DNA from: Chitinophagales bacterium
GTDB lineage: Bacteria > Bacteroidota > Bacteroidia > Chitinophagales > JADIYW01
Length of the DNA: 64,000 nt
Direction: 5' to 3'
Assembly (NCBI GenBank): GCA_020636535.1
Contig: JACJXT010000013.1
Location: 363,296 to 427,295 of the forward strand
Of the stretch, positions 17,597-26,289 are shown piece after piece. A program made the translations under genes and the position numbers. How positions within the stretch are numbered: position 1 is the first letter of the stretch; each line of letters opens with the position of its first letter. The notes beneath the pieces were generated by a model. That model had not been told where the DNA came from. It saw only the letters and a list, made by a program, of their open reading frames with translations, and ran no database searches.

Positions 17597-17695
17597 ACTG
17601 CAATACATTTGTATAGTGTTTTGCAAACCACAGTATATTGCATCTGCAATAAGTGTCTGACCAATAGAAACTTCTGTCAAATGTGATGCTTATGT
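17597..17695 (-). pseudogene. Decayed duplicate of the pdxJ 3' end
   Basis: This stretch aligns without gaps to the last roughly 95 bases of pdxJ (17817-17915), with about 70-75 percent identity by eye. In frame it reads HLTEVSIGQTLIADAIYCGL then QNTIQMY, against HLAEVSIGHALITDALYYGL then QNTIQMY in PdxJ. It has lost the final codons and is followed, like pdxJ, by a REP-like hairpin. It shows that a segment of pdxJ 3' end plus REP was duplicated or captured. Confidence 0.8.
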
Positions 17696-17707
17696 TTTGT
17701 TTTTCTG

Positions 17708-17731
17708 AAGCGTCCCTTTCAGGAGATGCTT
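17708..17731. repeat. REP-like hairpin D
   Basis: AAGCGTC and GATGCTT form an imperfect stem with CCT/AGG extending it around a small loop. It belongs to the same family as the other hairpins of this island and lies between the pdxJ remnant and pdxJ. Confidence 0.65.
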
Positions 17732-17786
17732 TTTGGAATCTTACACTCTTTCTCAGTGTAATCTAAATCCTTCCATAAACTTCACA

Positions 17787-17811
17787 AAGCGTCTCTCGTT
17801 AGAGGACGCTT
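17787..17811. repeat. REP-like hairpin E, directly after pdxJ
   Basis: A 25-base hairpin with AAGCGTC/GACGCTT arms. Its inner 23 bases are identical to hairpin B at 16911-16933. It starts 3 bases after the pdxJ stop codon and could stabilise the pdxJ transcript end. Confidence 0.85.
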
Positions 17812-17813
17812 CC

Positions 17814-18527
17814 TCATCTCAACTTAGCTAAATACATTTGAATGGTATTTTGCAGACCATAATATAGTGCATCAGTAATGAGTGCATGACCGATAGAGAC
17901 TTCTGCTAAATGTGGTACTTGTGCTTTAAAATAAGCTAAGTTCTCTAAATTTAAATCGTGTCCGGCATTAATGCCAAGACCAATTTGGTGAGCCAAATCA
18001 GCACAAGCAACTATATTGCCTAATGCTTTTTGTTTATCTTGATGATAGTGTTTTGCAAAAGGGCCTGTATAAAATTCAACTCTATCTGCACCAACTGCCT
18101 TAGCTCCTTCAATCATTTTTTCGTCATCATCTATAAAAAGCGATACTCTAATATTTTTTGCTTGTAGTGTTGCAATGACTTCTTGCAATAGTGATTTATT
18201 TTTTATGGTATTCCAACCATGATCTGATGTAATTTGACTCGGATTATCTGGCACTAATGTACACTGATGTGGTTGTACTGCTAATACTTGCTGTATGAAA
18301 TTTTCATCTGGATAACCTTCTATATTAAATTCTGTAGTACACACTGCTTTTAATAAAGGCAAATCGCTAAACTTACAATGTCTTTCATCTGGTCGTGGAT
18401 GCACCGTTATACCTTGAGCTCCAAATCGTTCGCAATCTTGAGCTACTTGTACCAAGTTTGGATAGTTACTTCCTCTTGAGTTTCTAATGAGTGCTACTTT
18501 ATTTAAATTAACTGATAATCGTACCAT
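17814..18527 (-). CDS. pdxJ: Pyridoxine 5'-phosphate synthase
   Basis: PdxJ condenses 1-deoxyxylulose 5-phosphate with 3-amino-2-oxopropyl phosphate to make pyridoxine 5'-phosphate in the DXP-dependent vitamin B6 pathway. The 237-residue length is standard. Visible motifs are LSVNLNKVALIRNSRG at the start, GITVHPRPDERH near 36, FNIEGYP near 67, CTLVPDNPSQITSDHGW near 89, SLFIDDD near 127, VEFYTGPFA near 150, INAGHDLN near 192 and VSIGHALI near 215. The gene is intact, and a diverged copy of its last 95 bases lies downstream. Confidence 0.95.
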   Translation of the reverse strand: MVRLSVNLNKVALIRNSRGSNYPNLVQVAQDCERFGAQGITVHPRPDERHCKFSDLPLLKAVCTTEFNIEGYPDENFIQQVLAVQPHQCTLVPDNPSQITSDHGWNTIKNKSLLQEVIATLQAKNIRVSLFIDDDEKMIEGAKAVGADRVEFYTGPFAKHYHQDKQKALGNIVACADLAHQIGLGINAGHDLNLENLAYFKAQVPHLAEVSIGHALITDALYYGLQNTIQMYLAKLR

Positions 18528-18591
18528 TTTTTATTAGTATTAAGATTTTAGTATTGAGTAGTAAGCATTTACTATCTTTTTTACAAATATC

Positions 18592-19359
18592 TTATAAATT
18601 TGGATGCTTTACTATAAAGTATGGATTTAATAAATTGGCTCTATTGTATTGTAATACTTGCTTGGTTTCAAATACTAACACTTCTGCTCCTGCTTCTGTA
18701 GCAATAAGTTGACCTGCACCAGTATCCCATTCCATTGTTGGTCCTAACCTTGGATAAACATCGGCGATACCTTCTGCAATTAAACAAAATTTGAGAGAAC
18801 TACCTGCTGCTACAAACTCGACATTGCTATAGTTTTGCTTTTGCTCATCAACATAAGCTAATAACTCTGGTGTTTGATGTGAGCGACTACCTACGATTTT
18901 TAGTACACCATCTTCTGCTAAATTTCTAATATGTAGTTGTTTGGTTTGATTGTTTTCAATTAAAAAAGCACCTTTGTTTTTTTGTGCATAAAACATTTTA
19001 TTTTGAGCAGGAACAAATAGTACAGATAAAATTGGTTCGTGATTTTCTATCAATGCTATGTTTATTGTAAACTCGCCATTTTTTTTGATAAACTCTTTAG
19101 TACCATCAATTGGATCGACTAGCCAACATTGTTGCCATGTTTTTCTAGTTTCAAAATCAATGAGTTTATTTTCTTCAGAGATAATAGGAATATTTGGTGT
19201 AAGATTTTTTAATCCATCAACTATAATTTGATTTGAGACTTTATCGGCTTCTGTTAATGGTGATTTATCGTCTTTATATTCTATACTAAAATCTTTGTGA
19301 TATATATTTAATATTTCTTTTCCTGCTTGGTTTGCAATTGCTATAATATCTTCAATCAT
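18592..19359 (-). CDS. cysQ: 3'(2'),5'-bisphosphate nucleotidase
   Basis: CysQ removes the 3' phosphate of PAP, a by-product of sulfate assimilation and of sulfotransfer. The 255 residues show the lithium-sensitive phosphatase metal motifs: SPLTEADKVSN near 33, EEN near 61, WLVDPIDGTKEFIKKNGEFTINIAL near 79-103 and the C-terminal EWDTGAGQLIATEAGA near 209. It lies 8 bases after rfbC and may be the last gene of the polysaccharide operon. Confidence 0.92.
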   Translation of the reverse strand: MIEDIIAIANQAGKEILNIYHKDFSIEYKDDKSPLTEADKVSNQIIVDGLKNLTPNIPIISEENKLIDFETRKTWQQCWLVDPIDGTKEFIKKNGEFTINIALIENHEPILSVLFVPAQNKMFYAQKNKGAFLIENNQTKQLHIRNLAEDGVLKIVGSRSHQTPELLAYVDEQKQNYSNVEFVAAGSSLKFCLIAEGIADVYPRLGPTMEWDTGAGQLIATEAGAEVLVFETKQVLQYNRANLLNPYFIVKHPNL

Positions 19360-19367
19360 AAATATAA

Positions 19368-19928
19368 TTATTTATTATAATAAAAATTAACTTCTGTTTC
19401 TTCAACAGTTTTATGTGCTTTATCTTTTTCTGATAAGATAATATCTTCTTTAGGAATTTTCCAATCGATATTTAAAGTTGGATCATTATATAAAATTCCG
19501 CCATCAGCTGCTTTGTTGTAGAAATTATCGCACTTATATAAGAACTCGCAAGTTGGTGTAAGCACTACAAAACCATGAGCAAAACCTCTTGGAATGAGTA
19601 ATTGTTTTTTGTTTTCGGCAGATAGTTCAACAGCAATGTGTTGTAAGTATGTTGGTGAGTTTTTTCTTAAATCGACAGCAACATCTAAAACAGCACCTTG
19701 TGTTACTCTTACTAGCTTTGTTTGTGCATATGGTTCGAGTTGGAAATGCAGACCACGCAAAACACCATAAGTTGATTTAGAGTGATTGTCTTGCACAAAG
19801 TGATAATTGATATTGTGTGCTTTTAGTTTTTCTTGGTTATAGCTTTCGTAGAAGAAACCTCTGTCGTCTTCAAATACAGTTGGTTCAATTATAAATACAT
19901 CTGGAATGGTCGTTTTGGTTAGGATCAT
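19368..19928 (-). CDS. rfbC: dTDP-4-dehydrorhamnose 3,5-epimerase
   Basis: RfbC epimerises dTDP-4-keto-6-deoxyglucose on the way to dTDP-L-rhamnose. The 186 residues form a cupin. Characteristic stretches are EDDRGFFYESYNQEKL near 22, GVLRGLHFQLEPYAQTKLVRVTQGAVLDVAVDLRKNSPTY near 57-95 with the catalytic histidine in LHFQ, IPRGFAHGF near 117 and CDNFYNKAADGGILYNDPTLNIDW near 134-158. It overlaps the Wzz-like gene by 4 bases. RfbB is nearby, while rfbA and rfbD are not in this window. Confidence 0.95.
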   Translation of the reverse strand: MILTKTTIPDVFIIEPTVFEDDRGFFYESYNQEKLKAHNINYHFVQDNHSKSTYGVLRGLHFQLEPYAQTKLVRVTQGAVLDVAVDLRKNSPTYLQHIAVELSAENKKQLLIPRGFAHGFVVLTPTCEFLYKCDNFYNKAADGGILYNDPTLNIDWKIPKEDIILSEKDKAHKTVEETEVNFYYNK

Positions 19929-21013
19929 GCTTCTTTGTATTGTTTTACTTTTTTGAATGTACTAGCAATATCTGAGCCATACTCTTTTTTAATAAAAAGG
20001 GTTATAATTATTAAGAAATTTAAAATAAAACCAATTGCGGCATATATTAAAATTGTAGTGTATGGCTTTGGTGTATCGCTAGGCAATGGCAATCTTGGTT
20101 CATCAACAATTTGGAATAAAGGTTTAATTGATTCATACTTTGCTTTTGCTAGTTCTAATTGTTGTGTAGTAGTTAAAAAGTCTTTTTCTAACAACTGCTT
20201 ATTTCGTTCTTGTCTAATTTCTTCTAACTCTGCTTTATAAGTAACTAAATTATTTGCTTTGTCTTTATACTCTGCTAAGTTAAACTCTGCTTGTTCTAAC
20301 TGATTGCTGATTTTATTTAGTCTGTCATTTAAATAGTCTACATTTATTTTTGCTTTATTGGTAGTTCTTTCTATATAGTAATCAATAATATTATCATACA
20401 TAGCGTGACAAAGCAAAACAGCTAATTGTTCGTTTGTTGAATTTATTATAATATAATATATTTGAGCTTGATCTGCATTAATAATTGAAATTTTTTTTAT
20501 TCCAGCTAAGATTCTCTTAAATGTACCATATTCTTGAGATGATAACTCTTTAATATCTGTAAAATTTTTAAAATAGCTTTCTTTATACCCAGAGTTTATT
20601 TTTAAAAAATGATTGGCTAAATAATCTTCTTTTCCATTAAGAGTATATTTCTTGAATAACATTTGAGCACCTACTTTTTCTGTAAAAGCATAAGTCATTA
20701 GTTTATTAGGATTATTAAAGCTTACATCTTGTTGTTGATTAATAAACATATTATTGTAGCTTATTTGAGGTGTTTCTTCGGATAGAATAAAAGACATAGT
20801 CGCAGTATAGGTTGTTTCTTTTTCTTCCTTAGATTTTTTATAACCATATAGTGCAAATAAGATAAATATTAGAATTAATAATAATATATTTTTTTTAATT
20901 ATTTTAAATACTTTATTTACATACAACAAAGCAACCTCTATAGAAGCCAGTTCATTTTTATCTTCTTGTATTTGATCAACATTATTATTTTGATTTATTT
21001 TATCTTCCTCCAT
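19925..21013 (-). CDS. Wzz-like polysaccharide chain-length regulator
   Basis: The 362-residue protein has two membrane segments, NILLLILIFILFALYGYKK near 40-57 and TTILIYAAIGFILNFLIIITLF near 320-342. Between them is a long periplasmic part ending in a coiled coil (about 215-300). This is the polysaccharide co-polymerase layout that sets glycan chain length at the inner membrane. There is no cytoplasmic kinase domain. A proline-rich stretch (PRLPLPSDTPKPYT) precedes the second segment, as is typical. The gene overlaps the SLBB export protein by 14 bases, consistent with a Wza/Wzz pair. Confidence 0.88.
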   Translation of the reverse strand: MEEDKINQNNNVDQIQEDKNELASIEVALLYVNKVFKIIKKNILLLILIFILFALYGYKKSKEEKETTYTATMSFILSEETPQISYNNMFINQQQDVSFNNPNKLMTYAFTEKVGAQMLFKKYTLNGKEDYLANHFLKINSGYKESYFKNFTDIKELSSQEYGTFKRILAGIKKISIINADQAQIYYIIINSTNEQLAVLLCHAMYDNIIDYYIERTTNKAKINVDYLNDRLNKISNQLEQAEFNLAEYKDKANNLVTYKAELEEIRQERNKQLLEKDFLTTTQQLELAKAKYESIKPLFQIVDEPRLPLPSDTPKPYTTILIYAAIGFILNFLIIITLFIKKEYGSDIASTFKKVKQYKEA

Positions 21014-23669
21014 TCCTAATGGTTAAGTATAATAAATAGAGTGTTAGTACAGAACTTACGGTTCCAATAGTAGCATTCATTGCGGTATAGAATTTAGTGC
21101 CATCTCTTTCTTTCTTTTCTTTCTTTTCTTTCTTCTTTTCTTTTTGAGGAATGACGATGGTAGCACCTTTATCAATTTTAGCTTTTCTTGCTTTTTGTAT
21201 TTTTCCGTTTGGATATTCTACATAAGCACGAATTCTTTTTCCATTTTTAGCATAACCAGCACCATAGTTTTTAATATAAAACTTAGCACCTTTACCTTGT
21301 GTATATGGTACATATAATATTTCTGGTTTTTTTTCTGTTGGATAATTAAATGCACCTTTGATGGCTACTAAATCTTGTACTGTAGGAATAATGATAGAAT
21401 CGCCTGGTTTTAAAATGTAGTTATACTTAGAATTTTCTCTACGCATAACTTTTTCTAAATCCATAATTACAAAACCAACACCATTTTCTTTTCTATGCAG
21501 TTTAGCACCTAATGGATAAGCAAAACGCGTTAAGCCACCAGCTCTTTCAATAACTGAGCTTAATTTTTCATCTTTAGAGGTAAGCACATATTGCCCTGGA
21601 TATAATACTTCTCCACTTATATTTACTTTAGTTTGATATTCAAACTCTGGTGTGTTTCTCACAAAAATTTGGTCGAATGGTTGTAATTTAACGGTATTAG
21701 CAATTGGATCTTTACCTATATTTTTGCTAATACTATAACTTAAAATAGTCATTTGTGTAGGAACAGATTGTGCTATTGCTTTATCAAAATTGGCAATTCT
21801 AGCAATTTCTATTCTATTAGAAGCTGCTTCCATTTTAAAACCATCTGCAAGTATAATAGCATCTGCAAGTGTCATGTTCTCCATGTATTGTAAAGTGCTT
21901 GGTTTCCTAACCATGCCATTTACTTCTATCGTATATTTGTCAAGCTTTGATAAATCTCTTTGTATAATAATTTTATCTCTTTTTTGAAGTTTAAATTCAT
22001 CTAGAGCAGCATAATTATTAGTAGTATCTATTTTAAAAGAAATAACTTGATCTGCTAAATCTTCATTTACTCTATAAATTATAATTTTATCTAAGAAAGC
22101 AAAATCAGTTAAACCACCACTCATCATAATTGCGTCTCTAAGTGTCATTTCTTTTTCTAATGCAAATCGTCTTGGATTTCTCACTTCTCCAGAAATGGAA
22201 ATACTAAAAGTATCTATAAAGTAAGTTTTGGAATAAGTTTCAATTACATCTCTAATTTGTAGTTCTAAGTTATCTACAGAATTAGCATCGTTCATTACAT
22301 TATAGAGATTAATTCTATAGATTGTTTTTCTACCATCATCTATATTAGTGCGAATAACATATGCTTCATCCATATAAATATCATCTTTAAATCCTTGTGC
22401 TTTATCAATGATATCTCTAACTTTATTTCCTTCTTTCAGTTCATATCTACCTGGTAACATGACTGAACCTGTAATTTCTACAAAGTTTTTAATTGGTTCT
22501 GGAATGTCTCTCACTGTAATTTCATCTCCATTAAACAGCAAAAGTTTTTCTCCTTTAGCTTTTAGACTATCTAAATTGAAGTCAAGTAGTACCGTTTTAT
22601 CTTCTAAGTATCTTTTTATTTGTACAACTGATTTATAGGCATTTGGCTTAAAACCACCACAATATTTTAATAAATCATCAAAATTTTCTGTTGGTAACAT
22701 TTCATATTTACCTTGTTTGTGTACAAAACCAGTAATTTTTACTATATTTTTTTGGTGAGGGACATAGATGTAATCATTATTATTTAAGAAAACATCCCCT
22801 TGTTTTTCTGGTTCGAATAAAAACTTATATAAGTCGAATTTTTGAATAACTTTTCCATCTCTTTTAATTTGAATATCTCTAAGTGTACCTGAACGGGTTG
22901 GACCTCCTACATAAGCTAAGATATTGAAAGCTGTATTAATAGCTGGGAAAGTATAAGAACCTGGATTTTCTACATCACCAACTACATGTATAGTTACTAC
23001 TCTTGAATAGTTTAAAGAAACATCAAAATTCGATTTATTAATCATATAGGCATTGGAAAATCTTGTTCTAAGTAATTCTTTTGCCTGTTCTAATGTTAAT
23101 CCTTTTAAGTAAACTCTACCAATATTTTCTTGTTGTATGTAGCCATCTTTATCTATATAAAATAATCGATTATAATCTGCATAACCCCAAATAGACACTA
23201 CAATTTGGTCACCAACGCCCAAAATATAATTCATTGGTGGTTTTATATCTACTGCATTATTAAAAAGTTTTATATCCTTTCTTCTAAAATAATCAAATCC
23301 AAAAATATCTACAGAGTCGAGACCTTCTCTAAGTTCTAGCGTAGCTGTTTCTGTTAGTTTTTCAACAGTTTCTGTTGCTTTAACTGCCTCTTGTAATAAA
23401 GTTTCAGATTGATTTCCAGTTGTTCCAAGTGGTTTATTATTGCCAATTACTTGTTTGGCTTTTTCCTCTGCTAATTTAGTATCTTCTAATTTTAAACTAC
23501 CTTGTTTTACGCTTAAGGTATCTTCAATTTTTTTAATAATTTCTTGTATAGTTGGTTGTGGTTGTGTTGGTGGAATAAAAGGAACTATTTGTGCTGTACT
23601 TGTATTTTGAAAACCAAGCATCAACAAAAAAAATAGTGGAAGTAATATATTAAACTTGTGTTGTTTCAT
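21000..23669 (-). CDS. SLBB-domain polysaccharide export protein (Wza-like)
   Basis: The 889-residue protein has a signal peptide (LLPLFFLLMLGFQNTSTAQ) and a Poly_export domain beginning PPMNYILGVGDQIVVSIWGY near 145. It then carries six SLBB-type units, recognisable by repeated G-x-V-xx-PG-x-Y/F starts near 232, 311, 393, 484, 568 and 662. It ends with a lysine/glutamate tract (KEKKKEKKEKKER) and one hydrophobic segment. It probably forms the outer-membrane channel for capsule or exopolysaccharide. The start lies 20 bases inside rfbB. The low-complexity tract corresponds to a C/T-rich stretch near 21110-21140. Confidence 0.9.
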   Translation of the reverse strand: MKQHKFNILLPLFFLLMLGFQNTSTAQIVPFIPPTQPQPTIQEIIKKIEDTLSVKQGSLKLEDTKLAEEKAKQVIGNNKPLGTTGNQSETLLQEAVKATETVEKLTETATLELREGLDSVDIFGFDYFRRKDIKLFNNAVDIKPPMNYILGVGDQIVVSIWGYADYNRLFYIDKDGYIQQENIGRVYLKGLTLEQAKELLRTRFSNAYMINKSNFDVSLNYSRVVTIHVVGDVENPGSYTFPAINTAFNILAYVGGPTRSGTLRDIQIKRDGKVIQKFDLYKFLFEPEKQGDVFLNNNDYIYVPHQKNIVKITGFVHKQGKYEMLPTENFDDLLKYCGGFKPNAYKSVVQIKRYLEDKTVLLDFNLDSLKAKGEKLLLFNGDEITVRDIPEPIKNFVEITGSVMLPGRYELKEGNKVRDIIDKAQGFKDDIYMDEAYVIRTNIDDGRKTIYRINLYNVMNDANSVDNLELQIRDVIETYSKTYFIDTFSISISGEVRNPRRFALEKEMTLRDAIMMSGGLTDFAFLDKIIIYRVNEDLADQVISFKIDTTNNYAALDEFKLQKRDKIIIQRDLSKLDKYTIEVNGMVRKPSTLQYMENMTLADAIILADGFKMEAASNRIEIARIANFDKAIAQSVPTQMTILSYSISKNIGKDPIANTVKLQPFDQIFVRNTPEFEYQTKVNISGEVLYPGQYVLTSKDEKLSSVIERAGGLTRFAYPLGAKLHRKENGVGFVIMDLEKVMRRENSKYNYILKPGDSIIIPTVQDLVAIKGAFNYPTEKKPEILYVPYTQGKGAKFYIKNYGAGYAKNGKRIRAYVEYPNGKIQKARKAKIDKGATIVIPQKEKKKEKKEKKERDGTKFYTAMNATIGTVSSVLTLYLLYLTIRNGGR

Positions 23670-24711
23670 ATTGATTGTTGTAGTAATTTAAATATTCGCC
23701 AGAAGTAACATTTTCTAACCATGCAGTATTGGCTAAATACCAATCTACGGTTTTTTCTAATCCTTCTTCAAATTGTAATGATGGTTTCCAACCTAATTCT
23801 TTATTTAATTTAGAAGCATCAATGGCATATCTTTTGTCGTGACCTGGTCGGTCTTTAATATAAGTAATCAATTGTTTTGAAGTACCTTCTGCTCTTCCTA
23901 GTTTTCTATCTAAAATATCGCAAAGCAAATGAATTAAATCGATGTTCTGCCACTCGTTAAATCCACCTATATTGTAAGTCTCACCAATTTTTCCGTTATG
24001 GTAAATTGTATCAATTGCAGTAGCATGGTCTTCTACCCAAAGCCAATCTCGTGTATATTTTCCATCGCCATAAACTGGTAATGCTTTGTTGTTTTGGATA
24101 TTATTGATAAACAAAGGAATTAATTTTTCTGGAAACTGATAGCTTCCATAATTATTAGAGCAGTTAGAAATTATTGTTGGCAGATTATAGGTATTTTGAA
24201 AAGCTCTTACAAAATGATCGGAACTTGCTTTTGAAGAAGAATAAGGCGAACGAGGATCATAAGGTGTAGTTTCTAAAAATAAACCAGTTTCTCCAAGTGA
24301 TCCATAAACTTCATCGGTAGAGATGTGATAAAATAATTTATCTTGAAAACTATCTTTCCACGAATTTTTAGCTGCTTCTAACAAATTAAAAGTTCCTATA
24401 ACATTGGTTTGAATAAATGCTAATGGATTAGTTATAGATCTATCGACATGAGATTCTGCTGCTAAATGTATTACACCATCAAAATTGTACTGTTGGAATA
24501 ATTGATTAACTGCATTGGCATCAACAATATCTACCTTTACAAATGTATAATTACTAGCATCTTCTATATCTTTTAGGTTTTCTAAATTGCCAGCATAAGT
24601 TAGTTTATCTGCATTAACTATATGATAGTTTGGATATTTATTTACCAATAATCTAACCACATGTGAGCCAATAAAACCAGCACCGCCTGTAACCAAAATA
24701 GTTTTGTCCAT
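23650..24711 (-). CDS. rfbB: dTDP-glucose 4,6-dehydratase
   Basis: RfbB converts dTDP-glucose to dTDP-4-keto-6-deoxyglucose. The 353-residue extended SDR shows TGGAGFIGSHVVRLL at residue 7, HLAAESHVDRSI near 82, the catalytic STDEVYGSLGETG near 131, and YSSSKASSDHFVRAF near 157 with the tyrosine/lysine pair. NCSNNYGSYQFPEKLIPLFI follows near 182 and KYTRDWLWVEDH near 218. It starts within the last base of the dehydrogenase gene and overlaps the SLBB gene, so it is in the same operon as rfbC. Confidence 0.96.
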   Translation of the reverse strand: MDKTILVTGGAGFIGSHVVRLLVNKYPNYHIVNADKLTYAGNLENLKDIEDASNYTFVKVDIVDANAVNQLFQQYNFDGVIHLAAESHVDRSITNPLAFIQTNVIGTFNLLEAAKNSWKDSFQDKLFYHISTDEVYGSLGETGLFLETTPYDPRSPYSSSKASSDHFVRAFQNTYNLPTIISNCSNNYGSYQFPEKLIPLFINNIQNNKALPVYGDGKYTRDWLWVEDHATAIDTIYHNGKIGETYNIGGFNEWQNIDLIHLLCDILDRKLGRAEGTSKQLITYIKDRPGHDKRYAIDASKLNKELGWKPSLQFEEGLEKTVDWYLANTAWLENVTSGEYLNYYNNQYETTQV

Positions 24712-26015
24712 TATAATGTCCAGTATTTTAAATGATTAATTTTTCCTTTGTAGATATTCTTCAAATCGGCTATAATACAATTTTCATTAGCTAAATTAAT
24801 AAAATATTCTTCATTTAAAGCTAAATAGTTGTTATGAGCCACACTTATTATAATTGCATCGTATTTATCGTTGGCTTCTTTATATAATACAACATTGTAT
24901 TCATGTTGAACTTCTTCTTTAGATGCTAATGGATCTGTAATGGTAACCGATACATTATAATCTTGCAATTCTTTATATAAATCGAAGATTTTTGAGTTTC
25001 TAATATCGCTTACATTTTCTTTAAAAGTAGCACCCAATATTAAAGCTTTGCAATCTGCAGGATTTTTACCAATACTTAACCAATACTGCACCATTTTTTT
25101 AGCAACATAAGCAGACATACCATCGTTGATGCTTCTTCCACTTAAAATAATTTTTGGCTCGTACCCTAATTGATTCGATTTATAGGTTAAATAGTATGGA
25201 TCAACACCAATACAATGTCCACCAACTAAACCAGGAAAAAATTTTAAGAAATTCCATTTTGTTCCAGCAGCTTCCAGCACATCATAAGTATTGATGTCCA
25301 TTTTATTAAAAATTTGCGACAGTTCATTCATCAAAGCAATGTTTAAATCGCGTTGTGTATTTTCTATAACTTTAGCAGCTTCGGCAACTTTAACCGAAGT
25401 AGCTTTATATACACCAGCATCAATAATTGAGCCATAAATTGCAGCAATGAGTTCGAGTGATTCGTTATTACAACCAGAAACTATTTTTGTAATTTTTGTA
25501 AGCGTATGTTGTTTATCGCCTGGATTTATTCTTTCTGGAGAATAGCCATAGGTAAAATCTGATATTGCTTTTAAACCAGACAACTCTTCTATAATAGGAA
25601 TACAATCTTCTTCGGTACAACCTGGATAAACTGTAGATTCAAAAACTACACAATCGCCTTTTTTAATTACTTTACCAACTGTAGTAGAAGCACTGATAAC
25701 AGGTTTTAAGTCTGGCACTTTATGATCATCTACTGGTGTTGGTACTGCTACAATAAAAAAATTAGCTGCTTTTAAATCGTCTATATTCGCAGTAAACTGA
25801 ATATCGGTATTGTCAAAATCTTTTGATGATAATTCTTTACTTGGATCAATTTTGTTTTGCATAAGCGCAACTCTTTCTGCATTAATATCAAACCCAATAA
25901 CACTAAATTTTTTAGCAAATTCAAGTGCAATTGGTAAACCAACATAACCTAAACCAATAACTGCTATTTTTTTTTCTTTGTTGATATAAGAATTAATGTC
26001 TGCTTGGACATTCAT
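24711..26015 (-). CDS. Nucleotide-sugar dehydrogenase (UDP-HexNAc type)
   Basis: This UDP-glucose/GDP-mannose dehydrogenase family enzyme is about 434 residues from the preferred ATG at 26015. It has the NAD motif AVIGLGYVGLPIALEF, then VAVPTPVDDHKVPDL, ESTVYPGCTEEDC, YSPERINPGD, and the catalytic cysteine in GLVGGHCIGVDPYYL. The sequence is of the WbpO/TviB type, which oxidises UDP-GlcNAc or UDP-GalNAc to the uronic acid. A TTG at 26039 opens the frame 8 codons earlier, but that TTG is part of the promoter box TATCTTTG. It heads the polysaccharide operon. Confidence 0.93.
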   Translation of the reverse strand: MNVQADINSYINKEKKIAVIGLGYVGLPIALEFAKKFSVIGFDINAERVALMQNKIDPSKELSSKDFDNTDIQFTANIDDLKAANFFIVAVPTPVDDHKVPDLKPVISASTTVGKVIKKGDCVVFESTVYPGCTEEDCIPIIEELSGLKAISDFTYGYSPERINPGDKQHTLTKITKIVSGCNNESLELIAAIYGSIIDAGVYKATSVKVAEAAKVIENTQRDLNIALMNELSQIFNKMDINTYDVLEAAGTKWNFLKFFPGLVGGHCIGVDPYYLTYKSNQLGYEPKIILSGRSINDGMSAYVAKKMVQYWLSIGKNPADCKALILGATFKENVSDIRNSKIFDLYKELQDYNVSVTITDPLASKEEVQHEYNVVLYKEANDKYDAIIISVAHNNYLALNEEYFINLANENCIIADLKNIYKGKINHLKYWTL

Positions 26016-26036
26016 ATTGCTAAAATTTAATTTTGC

Positions 26037-26044
26037 CAAAGATA
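26037..26044 (-). promoter_or_regulatory. Bacteroidota-type -7 box heading the polysaccharide operon
   Basis: On the minus strand this reads TATCTTTG, 21 bases before the ATG at 26015. It excludes the alternative TTG start at 26039, whose TTG is the last three bases of the box. Confidence 0.55.
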
Positions 26045-26142
26045 AATGTTTATTTTGGGATTATATTTACAAATTGTTGTTACTACTGAAGTTTGTAAAA
26101 CATTAAGAAAGGTTGCAATGTAAAAGCAGGTTTTTATACCAA

Positions 26143-26197
26143 GAGTTGCACACATGGTTATTAATATTGAAGCACTTTGTGCTTCTTGTGTAAAAAA
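26143..26197. repeat. Dispersed structured repeat, copy 1
   Basis: This intergenic stretch shares AAGAGTTGCACACATGGTTA and a following hairpin with the stretch at 39775-39834. The hairpin is GAAGCAC-TTT-GTGCTTC at 26169-26185, and in the other copy it is GAAGTAC-TTC-GTACTTC. The stem base change is compensated on both arms. It lies between the divergent promoters of the polysaccharide operon and kdtA. Confidence 0.65.
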
Positions 26198-26289
26198 AAG
26201 ATGGCTAATGGTACAAATTTTATTAATATTATTTAGAATTCATTTCGTCCGAATGTTAGGTATATTTAATTTTGGATAATCAATAAAAA

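Noticed and set aside
26016..26039. TTG start of the nucleotide-sugar dehydrogenase at 26039
   Set aside because: The TTG is the end of the TATCTTTG promoter box. The ATG at 26015 is preferred.
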